Origin: Aricia agestis
Lineage: Eukaryota; Arthropoda; Insecta; Lepidoptera; Lycaenidae
DNA length: 64,000 nucleotides
Direction: 5' to 3'
Assembly: GCF_905147365.1 (NCBI RefSeq)
Contig: NC_056421.1
Coordinates: 10,248,001-10,312,000 of the forward strand
The first letter of the stretch is position 1, and each line of letters opens with the position of its first letter. A model generated the notes under the pieces. It was not told the DNA's origin, did no database searches, and saw nothing but the letters and a program-made list of their open reading frames with translations. Of this stretch, positions 10,990 through 22,654 are shown piece after piece. A program made the position numbers and the translations under genes.

Positions 10990-12180
10990 TTGCATTATTG
11001 TAGTTGTATGCAAGCATTCCAACAAGTCCTTAGTGTGAATCGGGTTTTATTTAAAAAAAAAACATAACCTCAAACTTTTTAAATGTTGGTAGTACTGTTC
11101 TGCGACGCACAAGTACCAACATAATAATATACAATAATTATTCCTGATTTCATTTTGTTGACTACAACACTTTAAATAAAACCTGAGGACAAATTTGGTC
11201 AGACCATATTATTTAGTTTGGTTTTGGCCATATTATTTAAGAATAAATAACAACAAAGCAAGAGTATTAATGAAGTTTTGAACTGTTAAATATCGCATTA
11301 TTTAAGAGTGAATCCATGTAAATACAAGTTTGTGAAATGAAATATAATTATTATTATTGATATCCTTGGTTTTATTGTATTAAGTATATCAATAATCATG
11401 ATAACTGATAAATTATGGGTCACTTCACATAACTACGTGATGTGACGCGTCGTTGCAATGTGATGCATTTTTAATGAGCCATTCAAATCTGAACTTTATT
11501 TACTACACGAGAATAGGGATGATGACAAGGTCAAAGATTAGCGAATTTTGTTAATAAAATAAAGAAATCACGGTAAAAAATTAAGTGTTCCCAAAATTTC
11601 AGCTTGATAGTATTTGTATTTTTTTTTGTTATGCACCTTCAAAGTTGGATATTCAAGTCGAATTCTTTTTCAATTAAATTTCTTAATATTGGTATACAAT
11701 TCGATAACTTATGCAATTAAAAGCAACTTTTGTTATGAAACCACTTTCATAAACGCAATATTTGATATACTTGTCGAACAAAGTTGTCTCCCGAAACTAC
11801 GAAAGACTGACGTCATACTTTCGTAGCACTTTGTATGGAGCGTTTCGGGCAGGTCTTTTTTATGAGATATTTGAATTGTCATATCTTGGTGAATTTTTAA
11901 GCTATCAGAGTAATTCTTTCAACGATGTTTCTATTTTTTAAGTGTCTTTCAATTACCGATAAGAAAAAAAAAATAGTCATCATGCCTATTATACCTACAT
12001 TGAATCGACAGAGTTGTTGTATTCGCATTCGCAATTCGCTTAAAACGATAACAACGTGATAAATCCAATGGGCTATGGCCTATGGCCTATGAGTGAAAAA
12101 GACGCAATGATAGCTGGTAAATAAATGGTAAATGAATAAATAAATGTTTGTATGTATTGCGACCAGAAAACTGTATTGAA
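10990..12180. other. Intergenic DNA, nothing recognised
   Basis: AT-rich sequence downstream of the V-ATPase D gene without a supported gene. Short open frames here show no domain or splice context. Confidence 0.5.
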
Positions 12181-12189
12181 GCTATATTC

Positions 12190-12422
12190 TTATGAAACTG
12201 AATTTAAGTATAAGGAACTAAATGACGCCCGCTACTCCGTTGCGCCAAAATACGTTTACCGCGCATAAACCGTACATTTTTCCGGGATTAAAAGTATCCT
12301 TAGTCCTACCCTGGACTCGAACTATATCCATAATTTTCAAAAAAATCGGTTCAGTTGTTTGGGCGAGAAGAGATAACAGACAGACATTTTTAATATTAAG
12401 TAGTATCTACGAATAATAAAAA
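12190..12422 (-). mobile_element. Helitron-like fragment
   Basis: It contains the words found inside other Helitrons of the window, reversed: TTGCGCCAAAATACGTTTA, GTACATTTTTCCGGGATTAA, AATCGGTTCAGT and AGACAGACATTTTTAATATTA. The ends are degraded. Confidence 0.4.
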
Positions 12423-12602
12423 CTAAAGCGGGGAATTGACTATCGGGCCGCCCGCTACGGGCCGCCCGTCACGGGCAGGTCTGTCGCATGTCTGCTCGTC
12501 AATTCCTAGGTACGGGCACAGAGTCTGTGCCCGTACCTAGGAATTGACGAGCCCGTTAGACGGCCCGTAGCGGGCGGCTCGATAGTCAATTCCCCGCTTT
12601 AG
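12423..12602. repeat. Foldback element, about 180 bp
   Basis: The outer arms CTAAAGCGGGGAATTGACTA... and ...TAGTCAATTCCCCGCTTTAG are exact reverse complements for about 23 bp. A second inner palindrome (CCTAGGTACGGGCACAGA / TCTGTGCCCGTACCTAGG) lies at the centre. The whole element can fold into one imperfect hairpin. No clear target duplication. Confidence 0.85.
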
Positions 12603-13452
12603 GAATCGTAACTCCCATACTATTACAGTTTTAAATTTAGTTCCTTTTGATCTGTCATGTAACGTCAGCTTAGTACCGCTCAAGGTCACGTAAATATTGC
12701 AAATGTATTGAAATGTGTACCTAAGGTACACTTTTTAACCGACTTCCAGAAAACGAGGAGGTTATATATTCGGCTGTGGATATATCGCACACCCAGAACA
12801 ACACTGTATTAAGTAAAAAAACCGCAAAATTGACTTATCTACATATTTAAATAGCCCACAATGTGCCGCATATACCACGAAAACAGGCGTATTTATATTT
12901 TAAAAACTGCCAGACAGATGGCGTTGTAAGTCTGTGTTGGTCGAGACGCACTGCCAAGGCCATACCACGAACATGCAACTATTTCGAGTTGCAACTTGTC
13001 CGGTACTCCACGCCTTCACGCAACAGTGAATTATTTGGAGATAATACGGTGTTATTCAAATAGTTGCTTAAACTTTATTAAATTATTTCATTTTAATTCT
13101 GTGTTGATGACTGCAGTAATACGAGGTGTTTGATACTATTTCGAAATAGTTCTGTGTTGTTGACGAAGGTATGTATTATTTTTTGTATTATTCAAAAATG
13201 TTTCATTATTGTCCGAAAAAGATGAAAATCTATGAAATAATGCACTATTGATGGTAGTTACAAATTAGGCCCTAATTATCTTTTTAATCATAATTAATAA
13301 ATTTTCAGTTGTAAGGATTATTGCTTACATTACATATTGTTAGTACAACGAATTTAAATTGAAATTAAAGTTATTGATACTGAGATTAAAAACTTCTTTT
13401 AAAATAATACACTATTGTTGAATCATCCAAATTCTTTATTGCCATTTTCCAG

Positions 13453-14370
13453 ATGTCTAGGAATCGTGCTCTTTTAATACTTAAAAGGGCCACAGAAGAA
13501 CCTCAGGACGAACCTACACCATCTTCTGCATTTAGGAAGCATGGAAGAGGATATCGAAAACACAGCCGTTGCAGCAACAACTGACGTTTCGTCAGTTGTT
13601 GCTGCATCAGTGCAAGTATCAGCATCTTATGAAACATCAAAAAGGGAGGTACCCGTTTCTATAATATCGTAGCGATGAATTTATACATCATCCTAACACG
13701 GATCCAACGTTTATTTTACCTGCTAAAAATGTCAGTCGACCTCCAGTCATTCTTAGAAGAGTATGTTCTTCCTCGTCGAGTTCGTCGTCAGACTCTAGCA
13801 CATCATCGTTAAGCTCCAACAGCTCGAGTAGTACATCTGTTGATGAATCCTATAGACATAAGCCTTCTATAGCAGATACTCAAAGGAAGTCTAATACTAC
13901 TCCGACTAACGTAGCCTCTACTTCTGTCGCTGCAGCTGTGTCATCAGTGATTAAACCCATAAAATAGTAGAAAACGAGTACGAAATTCTGCTGGTTGGAA
14001 GTCTAAGGTTGGTAAAATTTTGCGGAATACAGGAAAATCTTATGTTTCTTTAAAAAACCCTACAAAATTCATACCTGAATGTAAAATTCGTCCGCCTTGT
14101 GGTGATAAATACAGGATGAACTGTAAAACTAAAATATAAATGAAACAATGAGACTAAAAATTTTTTTTAAAAATTTGGCACTGATGGGTGATTTGGAAAA
14201 GCAAAGAGAATATATTGTAAGACATACTCACGGGATCAAACCAAAATAAAAAACTGAGGGCTTTGAATTCTGCTTATTTCTTAAACTAGAAAAAGAAAAA
14301 ATTAGAGTTTGCAAAGAATTTTTAAGGCTACACTGAGTATTTGTGATAGGTACATAAATACAGTAATTTC
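13453..14370 (+). pseudogene. Broken transposase-like ORF inside the 12786-15502 element
   Basis: An ATG at 13453 opens a frame of 43 codons that ends at a TGA. A second frame from about 13670 carries a serine-rich tract (near 13766-13848) and ends at TAG TAG near 13964. A third frame then encodes a basic, cysteine-bearing stretch with NSAGWKSKVGKILRNTGKSY and, later, PPCGDKYRMNCKTK. The arrangement of a W-K-x(n)-R-N-x-G-K-x-Y block, a PPC...C pair and a later KIRVCKEF motif resembles a family of uncharacterised insect transposon proteins that I have seen, but I cannot name it with confidence. Several frameshifts and stops, and loss of the downstream catalytic part, show that it is dead. A 17-bp hairpin at 13570-13606 interrupts the first frame. 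Confidence 0.5.
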
Positions 14371-14749
14371 GAAGAAGACAGAGGATGGTTTTATAAAATC
14401 TTATATTATTTTATGTTTATTTAAAAAGATTTTATTTTTATTAAAGTAGGCATTGCAAACATGCAAAATAACAAAAAAGATATTAAAGCAATGTTACATA
14501 ACAATGTGCCATTGTTTTAATACCTTTTTTTGTTATTTTAATAATTATTTGTAAGCATTAATTTAAAAGTGATGCTACTTTTGTAATGTTGATTAAGTGC
14601 CTACTTATTTTGGAAGAATTTTTTAATTTTATATAATATATCTACTTACCTAATTATGTGCTTAAGTATTCAAGTAAGTAATAATTTTGAATTTGAACAT
14701 AAAAACCTACTGGATATTTTAAAACATTGTGTTTTGTCTCAATTTTGTT

Positions 14750-15110
14750 ATTTTTTTTTTTTTTTTTTTTTTATGAAATAAGGGGGCAAACGAGCAAACG
14801 GGTCACCTGATGGAAAGCAACTTCCGTCACCCATGGACACTCGCAGCATCAGAAGAGCTGCAGGTGCGTTGCCGGCCTTTTAAGAGGTATAGGGTAATAG
14901 TATAGGGTAATAGGAATAGGGTAATAGTGGAGGGTAGGGATGGGAAGGGAAGGGAATAGGGGAGGATAGGGAAGGGAATTGGGCCTCCGGTAAACTCACT
15001 CACTCGGCGAAACACAGCGCAAACGCTGTTTCACGCCGGTTTTCTGTGAGAACGTGGTATTTCTCCGGTCGAGCCGGCCCATTCGTGCCGAATCATGGCT
15101 CTCCCACGTA
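14750..15110 (-). mobile_element. SINE-like repeat copy A
   Basis: On the minus strand it begins TACGTGGGAGAGCCATG, includes GGCTCGACCGG (B-box-like), has a variable CCCTA/CCCTTCC tract, and ends in CCCCCTTATTTCATAA followed by a long A tail (T run at 14750-14772). Copies B, C and D in this window share the same order. It is inserted into the decayed transposon. Confidence 0.85.
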
Positions 15111-15529
15111 TAATGTTAATCCTATTCCCTAATAAAATAAAATAGATCGTTAATGTATATTACAACTAAGTAAAAAAATTGTGGTTATTCCACATTTTTT
15201 TTCCATAGCGCATTATTTCAAAATCAATCAGCAAAAAGCAATTAACTCAAAATAATTTTATTTTGCTTAATACGCTCATTCACCAATAGCGGATTAAGTC
15301 AAAAAAAGCATTTTTTTTGCTTTATTGATGAATACTGAATAAACTAAACTACATATTTCTAAAATGAACTTAAGTCTTTACATATTTTATTAAATTAATT
15401 TGCAAAAACTTTTAAACTATAAAAGTTAATGGGTTTTCGTCGTTTCTGAAAAATGAGCTTTTTTGACTTAGTGTCATAGAGCAGTGTTGTATTGGGTGTG
15501 CGATATATATTTTTTGTGGAGCATGTTAT

Positions 15530-16840
15530 TTGACGGAGTTACTTTTACTTAGTTTTTATCATAAACCTATCATGCTATATATTCAACATCAGACCTTCCT
15601 TAACTTGCATAATTTATTAAACCCGCTACAATCTGGATTTCGTTTCGGACATAGTACCTCCACAGCCCTGGTGAAAATCACAGATGACATTCGTCTGGGG
15701 ATGGATAGTCATCATTTAACTATACTCACGCTCTTAGACTTTAGCAATGCCTTCAACTCCGTAGATCACGATATACTATTACTTCTTCTCAGCTCACTCA
15801 ACCTATCTCCTATCGTGCTCAACTGGTTCCGTAGTTTCCTTCAGGGACGCCGGCAGCGTATCAAAGTTGACAACACATCGTCAACTTGGTGCGATATTTT
15901 CGCCGGTGTCTTATCTCCTCTCTTGTTTTAAATTTTCATTAATTCTATTTCTCGCCATATTTCCTCTTCCTATCATTTATTTGCTGACGACTTACAGATC
16001 TATATCCATGTCCTACTTCCCTTACTATCCAACGGTATTGCTCAAACAAATGCTGATTTGAATGAAATTTTGAGGTGGAGCTATGCCTATGGCTTAGTCC
16101 TAAATCCTAACAAAACACAATGTATAATCATTGGCAGCCGACAGCTAATTGCGAAGGTGGACTGGAATACCTTGTCCAATATTGTCCTTGATGGGATTAC
16201 CATTTCCTACGGCTCCTCAGTGCGTAATCTTGGAGTCTATTTTGACCGCACTCTCTCTTGGAATATCCAGATCCAACAACTCCGCAAAAAGATGAACGCT
16301 GCCACTGCTTCCCTTAGACGACTGAGCAACTTTTTGCCAATCGCAACAAAAATAAAACTTGCTACTACTTTACTTTTCCCTATTCTCGACTACGCTGATG
16401 TCTGCTACTGTGACATAAATGAAAATCTTCTTTCTTCCCTTCAACGCCTTCAAAACTTATGTATTCGTTTTATTTTTGGCCTTCGAAAGTTTGACCATGT
16501 TTCTAATTATCGATCTCAGCTCGAATGGCTCCCGATCAAGTTGCGTCGAAACTCTCACATACTTCACTTACTGTATAACATCCTTTTTAGTCCTTCTACT
16601 CCTAACTACCTCAAAGTAAAATTCAATTTCCTCGGTCATGACAATCCTATACTTCGCTCTGCAAACAAACTGACTATAGCGTTTCCTTCTCACAATACTT
16701 CATTCTACGATTCTTCTTTCACCATCTCCGCTATTCGTCTCTGGAATTCCTTGCCCGATTTTATAAAAAAATCGGAATCAATTAACATCTTTAAGAAACG
16801 TTTGAAAGCTCACTACCTAGATCAGGCTCAGTCCTTGTAG
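15530..16840 (+). pseudogene. Non-LTR reverse transcriptase, 5' truncated, one internal stop
   Basis: Both halves (15530-15931 and 16058-16840) lie in the same reading frame; a TAA at 15929-15931 separates them. Upstream blocks include PLQSGFRFGHSTSTALVK and LDFSNAFNSVDHDILL (palm aspartates). The catalytic FADD motif is at 15979-15990 within HLFADDLQIYI, just behind the stop. The thumb and C-terminal part includes GLVLNPNKTQ, and the end carries AIRLWNSLPDFIKKS, usual in LINEs without RNase H. The conserved PQGSxLGPLLF block is shortened to GVLSPLLF, consistent with a small deletion. The N-terminal endonuclease is absent. The enzyme would reverse-transcribe its own RNA at the nick; this copy is inactive. 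Confidence 0.85.
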
Positions 16841-16899
16841 AACTCTTGGTGTTTTTTTGTAAAATTATTTTAATGTTCCTTTATTTATAATGTAGGTTT

Positions 16900-17060
16900 T
16901 TAATGTATATATGTATATATGTATGTGTGTATGTATGTATATTTATATATATTATATGTATGTGTATGTATGTATGTATGTGTGTGTGTATGTATATGTG
17001 TTGAATGTGATGTATTACACATAATATAATAAAATATATAAATATATTACTATATATATT
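16900..17060. repeat. TATG/TGTA-rich microsatellite
   Basis: Alternating TATATATG and TGTGTATG units within the LINE 3' UTR. Confidence 0.85.
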
Positions 17061-17279
17061 TTATAAATACCTATATGAGGATATTTTTTTTTCTTTGTTT
17101 AAGTTTAGCACTTTAACATTATTTTCTGCCACCATATTTTGGTTGCCTGGAAGAAACCGCTGAAAGCGGTAAGGCCGCCTATTTGCTATGTTCCTTGCCT
17201 AATGTTGTTTTTTGTTATTTTATATTGTTTATAATGCAAATAAAGAATTTATAAATAAATAAATAAATATTATGTCTAT

Positions 17280-17712
17280 GGTTTTTATTATTCGTAGAGT
17301 AGTATGGATAATAATTGAAGTACCTACCTACTTAAAAGTCATTATGTTTTACCAAACACAAACTTCAATCAGCGAAACTATGTTGATCGAATGACACAAC
17401 GTTTAAAAAACCTCACAGAATATTCAAAACTTCCTACGCGTAGGTACGCTTTCAAGATAAGAATAGTGGAAAAAGCATTTTTTGTGTTCAAGCAATGCAG
17501 GATATCTGCCGCATTTTCGCCGTGAGGGGGGGAATGGGGATGGGGCCCCCACTCCCCCCAAGTGTTGTTCGCTGTAAACGTCAAGTGCGATCAGGGAACT
17601 CGAGCTATATCCGCGCGAGGTTTTCCCTGTCTCGATTGAAATAATAATTGTCCTTTGTGGAGTTATGATTGTTGATGTAACAAGGTAATAATCGTACTAA
17701 TATGATTAGTAA
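17280..17712. other. Spacer between LINE and mariner
   Basis: No gene or repeat recognised. A G-rich/C-rich patch lies at 17520-17570. The TA at 17713-17714 is the mariner target site. Confidence 0.5.
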
Positions 17713-17714
17713 TA

Positions 17715-19006
17715 CGAGGGCTGCTATTTATGTATCCGGAACTGGCCACTTACAAGAACAATATTTAAAAAGTAATTACAACATTTGAAAATAGAACTCT
17801 TTGGTTGATGAATACATTTTGTTTCATGTGACTGTCAATTATTTTTCCATTGTGGCGTCATTTTGAAAATTGCGTGTCTTCATTTGCCATGGATTTAACG
17901 CGTGAACATTTTCGTGCAATGATTTACTACGATTTTCGGCGTGGGCTAAATCAACAACAGTGCTTTATTCAACTCACCGCAACTTTTGGAGATGAAGCAC
18001 CATCAAAAACCACTGTTTATCACTGGTACAGTGAGTTTAATCGTGGGCGGTCTATGCTCACGGATGAAAATAAAGAAGGTCGCCCAAAAACAGCTGTTGT
18101 CCCACAAAATATAGATGCTGTGCGGGAACTAATAATGCGTGATCGTCATGTTACATATCGTGAGATAGAGGCGTCCTTAGGCATAAGTATGACGAGCATA
18201 CATAAGATATTACACGAACATTTGGCTGTAAAAAAAATATGTTCGCGTTGGATTCCGCACAACTTGACAATCGATCAAAAACGGGCTCGTGTCGATTGGT
18301 GCAAAAAAATGATAAAAAAATACAACCGTGGTACGTCAAAAGCCGTTTATAATATCTACACAGGTGATGAATCTTGGATCTATGCATATGACCCCGAAAC
18401 TAAACAACAGTCAACGGTGTGGGTGTTCCAAGATGAGCCGAAACCAACAAAAGTTACTCGTGCAAAAAGTACTTTGAAGCAAATGGTCGCCTGTTTTTTT
18501 GGAATTAATGGACATGTGGCTACAGTGCCATTAGAGAATCGTAAAACGGTTAATTCTGAATGGTATACGACCATTTGTTTACCAGAAGTCTTTGAAGAAA
18601 TAAGAAAGGACAACCGACAACGCAGAATCATATTACATCACGACAATGCTAGCTGTCACACCTCAGCTGAAACAACTCAGTTTTTGGAGGGTCAAAAGAT
18701 CGAATTGACTGGTCATCCGCCGTACAGCCCTGATTTGGCACCTAACGATTTCTTTTTATTTCCATACGCGAAGAACAAATTACGTGGTCAACGTTTTTCG
18801 AGCCGCGAAGAGGCTGTTGATGCGTTCAAAATGCACGTTTTGGAGATACCTCAATCAGAATGGAAAAAGTGCTATGAAAATTGGTTCCAGCGTATGCAAA
18901 AGTGTGTCGATCATCGCGGCGAATATTTTGAAAAGCAATAAAATCATATTAAATGATATATGTTTGTTTCTTTTTTTAATTCCGGATACATAAATAGCAG
19001 CCCTCG
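17715..19006 (+). mobile_element. Complete mariner element, 1,292 bp
   Basis: The terminal inverted repeats begin CGAGGGCTGCTATTTATGTA and match exactly over 27 bases (17715-17741 and 18980-19006). TA duplications flank at 17713-17714 and 19007-19008. Length, TIR size and TA target are typical of mariner. The single gene inside is open. It looks like a young and potentially self-sufficient copy. Confidence 0.95.
17889..18941 (+). CDS. Mariner transposase, D,D34D, apparently intact
   Basis: From the ATG at 17889 the protein is 350 residues, the normal mariner length; an in-frame ATG 39 nt upstream (17850) is less likely. The N-terminal half carries two helix-turn-helix regions (TTVYHWYSEF and TYREIEASLGISMTSIHKI) that bind the terminal repeats. 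The catalytic aspartates are D160 in TGDESW, D252 in HHDNASCHTS and D287 in YSPDLAPNDFF, with exactly 34 residues between the last two. The linker has the PHNL motif near residue 130. The C-terminus ends RGEYFEKQ, as in many family members. It should cut and paste its element at TA sites. Expression cannot be judged; no stop or frameshift is present. Confidence 0.95.
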   Translation: MDLTREHFRAMIYYDFRRGLNQQQCFIQLTATFGDEAPSKTTVYHWYSEFNRGRSMLTDENKEGRPKTAVVPQNIDAVRELIMRDRHVTYREIEASLGISMTSIHKILHEHLAVKKICSRWIPHNLTIDQKRARVDWCKKMIKKYNRGTSKAVYNIYTGDESWIYAYDPETKQQSTVWVFQDEPKPTKVTRAKSTLKQMVACFFGINGHVATVPLENRKTVNSEWYTTICLPEVFEEIRKDNRQRRIILHHDNASCHTSAETTQFLEGQKIELTGHPPYSPDLAPNDFFLFPYAKNKLRGQRFSSREEAVDAFKMHVLEIPQSEWKKCYENWFQRMQKCVDHRGEYFEKQ

Positions 19007-19132
19007 TAAGTACCCATATTATAGGTATGAGAAAATCGTTTTTCGTTAATTCTGATTTGCTGTTAATACCTACAGTGGGTCAGTGTTATATTTGGTGTGC
19101 GTAGGTACGATAGCTGATGATCACTTCAATCT

Positions 19133-19510
19133 AGGGAATGCAATACCGGGATACGGTGATCCCGAAATACTCCCGGATCCCGCATGTATTTTGCGGGACT
19201 AATCCCGTTCGAAAATTTAGCGGGATCCCGCGGGACTGGCGGAATTACAAAGAAGTGTGATTCATACGTGTAACTCTGCGCGAGGGGATGCGAGAACTTG
19301 CTACAGGCAGCCCACTAAACAATTTACAGTCAATTCACCTATATTTCACTTTCAATGATAATAATTGTACCAACCAGCTTGGAAGCTGAGCGAACTTTTT
19401 CAGCTGCTGGCTACTTTGTGTCGAATATCAGGAGCCGTTTAGGAGGCGACAAAATTAATACATATAACTTTTATAAGCTTGGGCTGTATGTATGTAATGG
19501 AATCTTTTAG
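19133..19510 (+). mobile_element. hAT transposon remnant
   Basis: The left part (19133-19250) starts TAGGGAATGCAATACCGGGA and has several CGGGATCCCG-type motifs, as seen at hAT ends. The right part encodes the C-terminal dimerisation region listed separately. Most of the transposase is gone and no 3' terminal repeat was found. Confidence 0.55.
19343..19510 (+). pseudogene. hAT transposase C-terminal dimerisation domain fragment
   Basis: A frame ending at the TAG at 19508-19510 contains PTSLEAERTFSAAGYFVSN followed by IRSRLGGDKIN. This is the hATC signature (small-residue S-x-E-R-x-F-S-x-A-G, then R-x-x-L). It corresponds to the last 50-60 residues of a hAT transposase; no catalytic part is present. 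Confidence 0.75.
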
Positions 19511-20960
19511 TACAATTTTCTCAATATTTCGAAAAAAAATTATCATGACCCCCCCCCAAATCTAAGGTCAAATTGAAAAATCTCAAAATCTTCCAAAATA
19601 ATAGTTTTCTAGTTATCCTATAACAGCGATAAATTTTTTGTGTAGTGACTAGTGAGTGAACCCCTCCAAAACTTCAGGCTGCGACCGCGCCTGATTTGAC
19701 TCTCAGATTAATAATTCGTGAAGAATGTGGCGAGCATTGTAAACATTCAGCGGCGAAGCAAAAAAATGTTTATGACCGGCGTTTTAAATGATGGGGAAAC
19801 TTAAAATCGCACCCTCTGTGTCTCATCAAAAATTCACTTTGGAGGTTTTAGGGCGGATCACGGTCCACGGAATTCCTTGGGGTGTTTACTGTTTGGCTAC
19901 TTTAGTGACCGATCACTATAATATGTTGAAGCTCATTTGATCTAAACGTGAACAAAAATCGTACTTTTATTATGGAGAATTGTGTAGTAGGGAATTGATT
20001 TAAAGATAGAAGCTCCTGACATTTTTATAGTAGGTATCCTAGGTCAGTAATATATTATAATAAATAAAAGTATATATAAGAAAGTCAGTAGCCTCTTTCT
20101 TTCTAATGTACAATGTATGGAGCACTTGCACCCCTTGCGAATCTCGGGATAAACAGGAATTATTGAAATAAAAAGCCGTCTGTAAATGGTAATAACCATG
20201 CCGTGCAAAGATAGTTCGTAATGTTTCGGCACTAATAAAAAACTAATAAATGTATTCTGTTGACGTAAATAGACAGTCACTGTTGATCGAGAAAAGTAAA
20301 AAGAAAAGAAAGAAAACTAAAATCTGCACCCCTTGGGAAATATTTCTGCCGGCGCCCATTACATGTGTACTTATATGCAATAGGTATACATGTTTAAAAA
20401 GTACTTATCTATTACTTTTAAGAGGGACTCCATGAAAAACAAAGAAACTCTGACCAGTGATCTAAAAGCAGCGAACTTTACAAGTTGTGTAAATCAAAAA
20501 TCGTCTCCTATTATACCCATTAGTGAAAAATTGCAACCCAAATAATACAATACCATCATAATATCAAAACACACAATGCAAATTTATTATTCTAACCTTT
20601 TAAGGATCCCGAGCCCACAAGCTACAATATCTCGACTTGACTAGGGAAGCTGCGAGCAAAGAATCTCTCGACGGGTCGCTAGACTAATCGGTCGACTAGT
20701 GCCTCGTTTTTGGGATATATTTGAACTGCATTGTTGATTGGTTTATATTTTGCTTGCCTAAATCAAAAGTATTAATAGTGAATTAGCTTTGTCCACACTG
20801 TGCCTTTTATTGTTCATCAAGGGCATGCGTTATAGCGCAGTCACGCATCAGTAACATCGCACGTGAGGCATGCCCGTGACGCTATGACACTTTTCGTTCC
20901 AACGCAGGTGGATTTTGACGCATTCAATTATTGAATATGCCAAACGAAAGTTGAATAAAA
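19511..20960. other. Intergenic DNA with one repeat shared with 54395
   Basis: 19545-19690 shares wording with 54410-54655 (ATGACCCCCCC, AAATTGAAAAATCTCAAAATCTT, GTAGTGACTAGTGAGTGA), so it is a repeat of unknown class. The rest shows no supported gene. Confidence 0.5.
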
Positions 20961-20965
20961 AAAAA

Positions 20966-21302
20966 TACGTGGGAGAGCCATGCTTCGGCACGAATGGGCC
21001 GGCTCGACCGGAGAAATACCACGTTCTCACAGAAAACCGGCGTGAAACAGCGCTTGCGCTGTGTTTCGCCGAGTGAGTGAGTTTACCGGAGGCCCAATTC
21101 CCTTGCCTATCCTCCCCCATAACCCTTCACTTTCCATCCCTACCCTCCCCTATTACCCTATTCCCTCTTAAAAGGCCGGCAACGCACCTGCAGCTCTTCT
21201 GATGCTGCGAGTGTCCATGGGCGACGGAAGTTGCTTTCCATCAGGTGACCCGTTTGCTCGTTTGCCCCCTTATATCATAATTAAAAAAAAAAAAAAAAAA
21301 AA
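20966..21302 (+). mobile_element. SINE-like repeat copy B
   Basis: Starts TACGTGGGAGAGCCATGCTT, has GGCTCGACCGGAGAAATACC, a CCCTA/CCCTCC tract and GCCGGCAACGCACCTGCAGC, and ends in a run of about 20 A. Same family as 14750-15110, 47482-47840 and 50910-51254. Confidence 0.88.
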
Positions 21303-21484
21303 CTTCTAGAAGTCTTTGATAAAAAGATGACGACGAAAATTGAAGATGAAATTGCATAGTGTGGGCATAGCTATTATTCGACTAGATGTTTCAAGAATAG
21401 CTTGAAAGTAATTTGATTAGCCTGGCGTTACGGGAGCAGTCTGTGTAGAGGAATCTGCACTTGCTAAGAGACAATTTGGCTGCC

Positions 21485-21935
21485 TTTTTATTAGGGTTCC
21501 GTACCTAAAGGGTAAAAACGGGACCCTATTACTAAGACTTCGCTGTCTGTCGGTCTGTCTGTCTCCAGGCTGTATCTCAAGACCCGCTATAGCTAGGCTT
21601 CTGAAATTTTTACACATTGTGTATATCTTTTGCCGCTTTAACAACAAAATACTAAAAATAAAATAAATATTTAAGGGGGGCTGCCATACAACAAACGTAA
21701 TTTTTCGGCCTTTTTCGCTCTATATCAATAATGGCAAGAGGTAGGCCCTTGAATTATTCACACATTCTTTCGTTATATGTGCACTTTTATATTAAATAAT
21801 AATATTAAAATAAAATTTATATTTATGGAGGACTCCCATACAAAAAACACAATTTTTAGCCTATTTTTGCTCTGTATCGGTACGGAACCCTTCGTGCGCG
21901 AGTCCGACTCGCACTTGGCCGATTATTAATGAACC
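21485..21935 (-). repeat. Conserved lepidopteran interspersed repeat, near full length
   Basis: On the minus strand it runs from GGCCAAGTGCGAGTCGGACT and AAGGGTTCCGTACC through GTATGGGAG and the GACAGACAGAC tract to TTTAGGTACGGAACCCTAAT. This is the most complete copy in the window and defines both ends. Confidence 0.75.
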
Positions 21936-22654
21936 AAATAAGTTCAAAATTCTGAAAGTTACCAAGTATCTAGTATAATATAGTCAAGGCTAGGCCTTTT
22001 ATGAAAATCTTTAAAAAAAAAACATTATATACCTACTTAGTATACCTAATCTAAAAGTCACACAAAACAAAATATGAAGTTTATTTTAAACCTGTTATAA
22101 ACCTTATTTACCCCCCAGGTCTAGCGTCTCCTTTGAAGTGTACATGAATAGTTTATTAGCGTTATATTATTAATGGGTTGATTCAGTTTATTAGATACTA
22201 GCGGCCCGGCCCGGCTTCGCACGGGTGGACATTGGTTTTTAAATTATTTTTTTTTAAATAAAGGTAGTCAATCTTTAAGTTAAGCAGAACATAAAAATAG
22301 TTTACATTATTTAGCCTGCAACTACTATATTATAATTATTATGTACATATAACACATTTTTATTGTATTTTTTTTTATATTTTTATATTTTAAGTGTTAT
22401 GTTTGATTATTTTATCCTTACCTGCAGAAGATACTATTATTTATAATATTTTGCAATTTCTTCATGTTTTTTTTTTCGTTTAAAATATTTTATGTTTTTT
22501 TTTGTAGTTTTATGCTTTATTATTTTATGCTTACCTACATCTACTATTATATACATTTTGAAATTTTCTATTTGTTTTTGTATAAAGTATTTTTGTTGTA
22601 CTTTTGCGCTTTATGTTTTTTTACACCATACTTCTTTTTGCGTAAAAGATTCCA

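Larger units (their letters stand above)
12786..15502 (+). mobile_element. Decayed DNA transposon with terminal inverted repeats, about 2.7 kb
   Basis: The left end reads CGCACACCCAGAACAACACTG and the right end, reversed, CGCACACCCAATACAACACTG: 19 of 21 bases match. Both are bordered by ATATAT, so the target duplication is ambiguous in length. The element encloses the broken ORF at 13453-14370 and a SINE at 14750-15110. The superfamily is not certain; a Sola-type element is possible from the look of the basic protein region, but this is a weak inference. Confidence 0.6.
15512..17270 (+). mobile_element. 5'-truncated non-LTR retrotransposon (LINE) copy
   Basis: Contains the reverse transcriptase described separately, a TATG-rich microsatellite (16900-17060), and a 3' end with GGTTGCCTGGAAGAAACCGC...AAGGCCGCC and the tail AATAAATAAATAAATA. 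That 3' end is shared by many lepidopteran LINEs. The left border abuts the terminal repeat of the previous transposon. The CR1/Kiri side of the LINE tree is my best guess, since no RNase H is present. Confidence 0.75.

Noticed and set aside
14880..14980. Telomere-like TAGGG repeats
   Set aside because: They are the variable core of the SINE on its reverse strand. Insect telomeres are normally TTAGG, and flanking SINE sequence is present on both sides.
17378..17584. 68-codon minus-strand ORF left of the mariner
   Set aside because: No domain, low-complexity G/C runs, no splice or promoter context.
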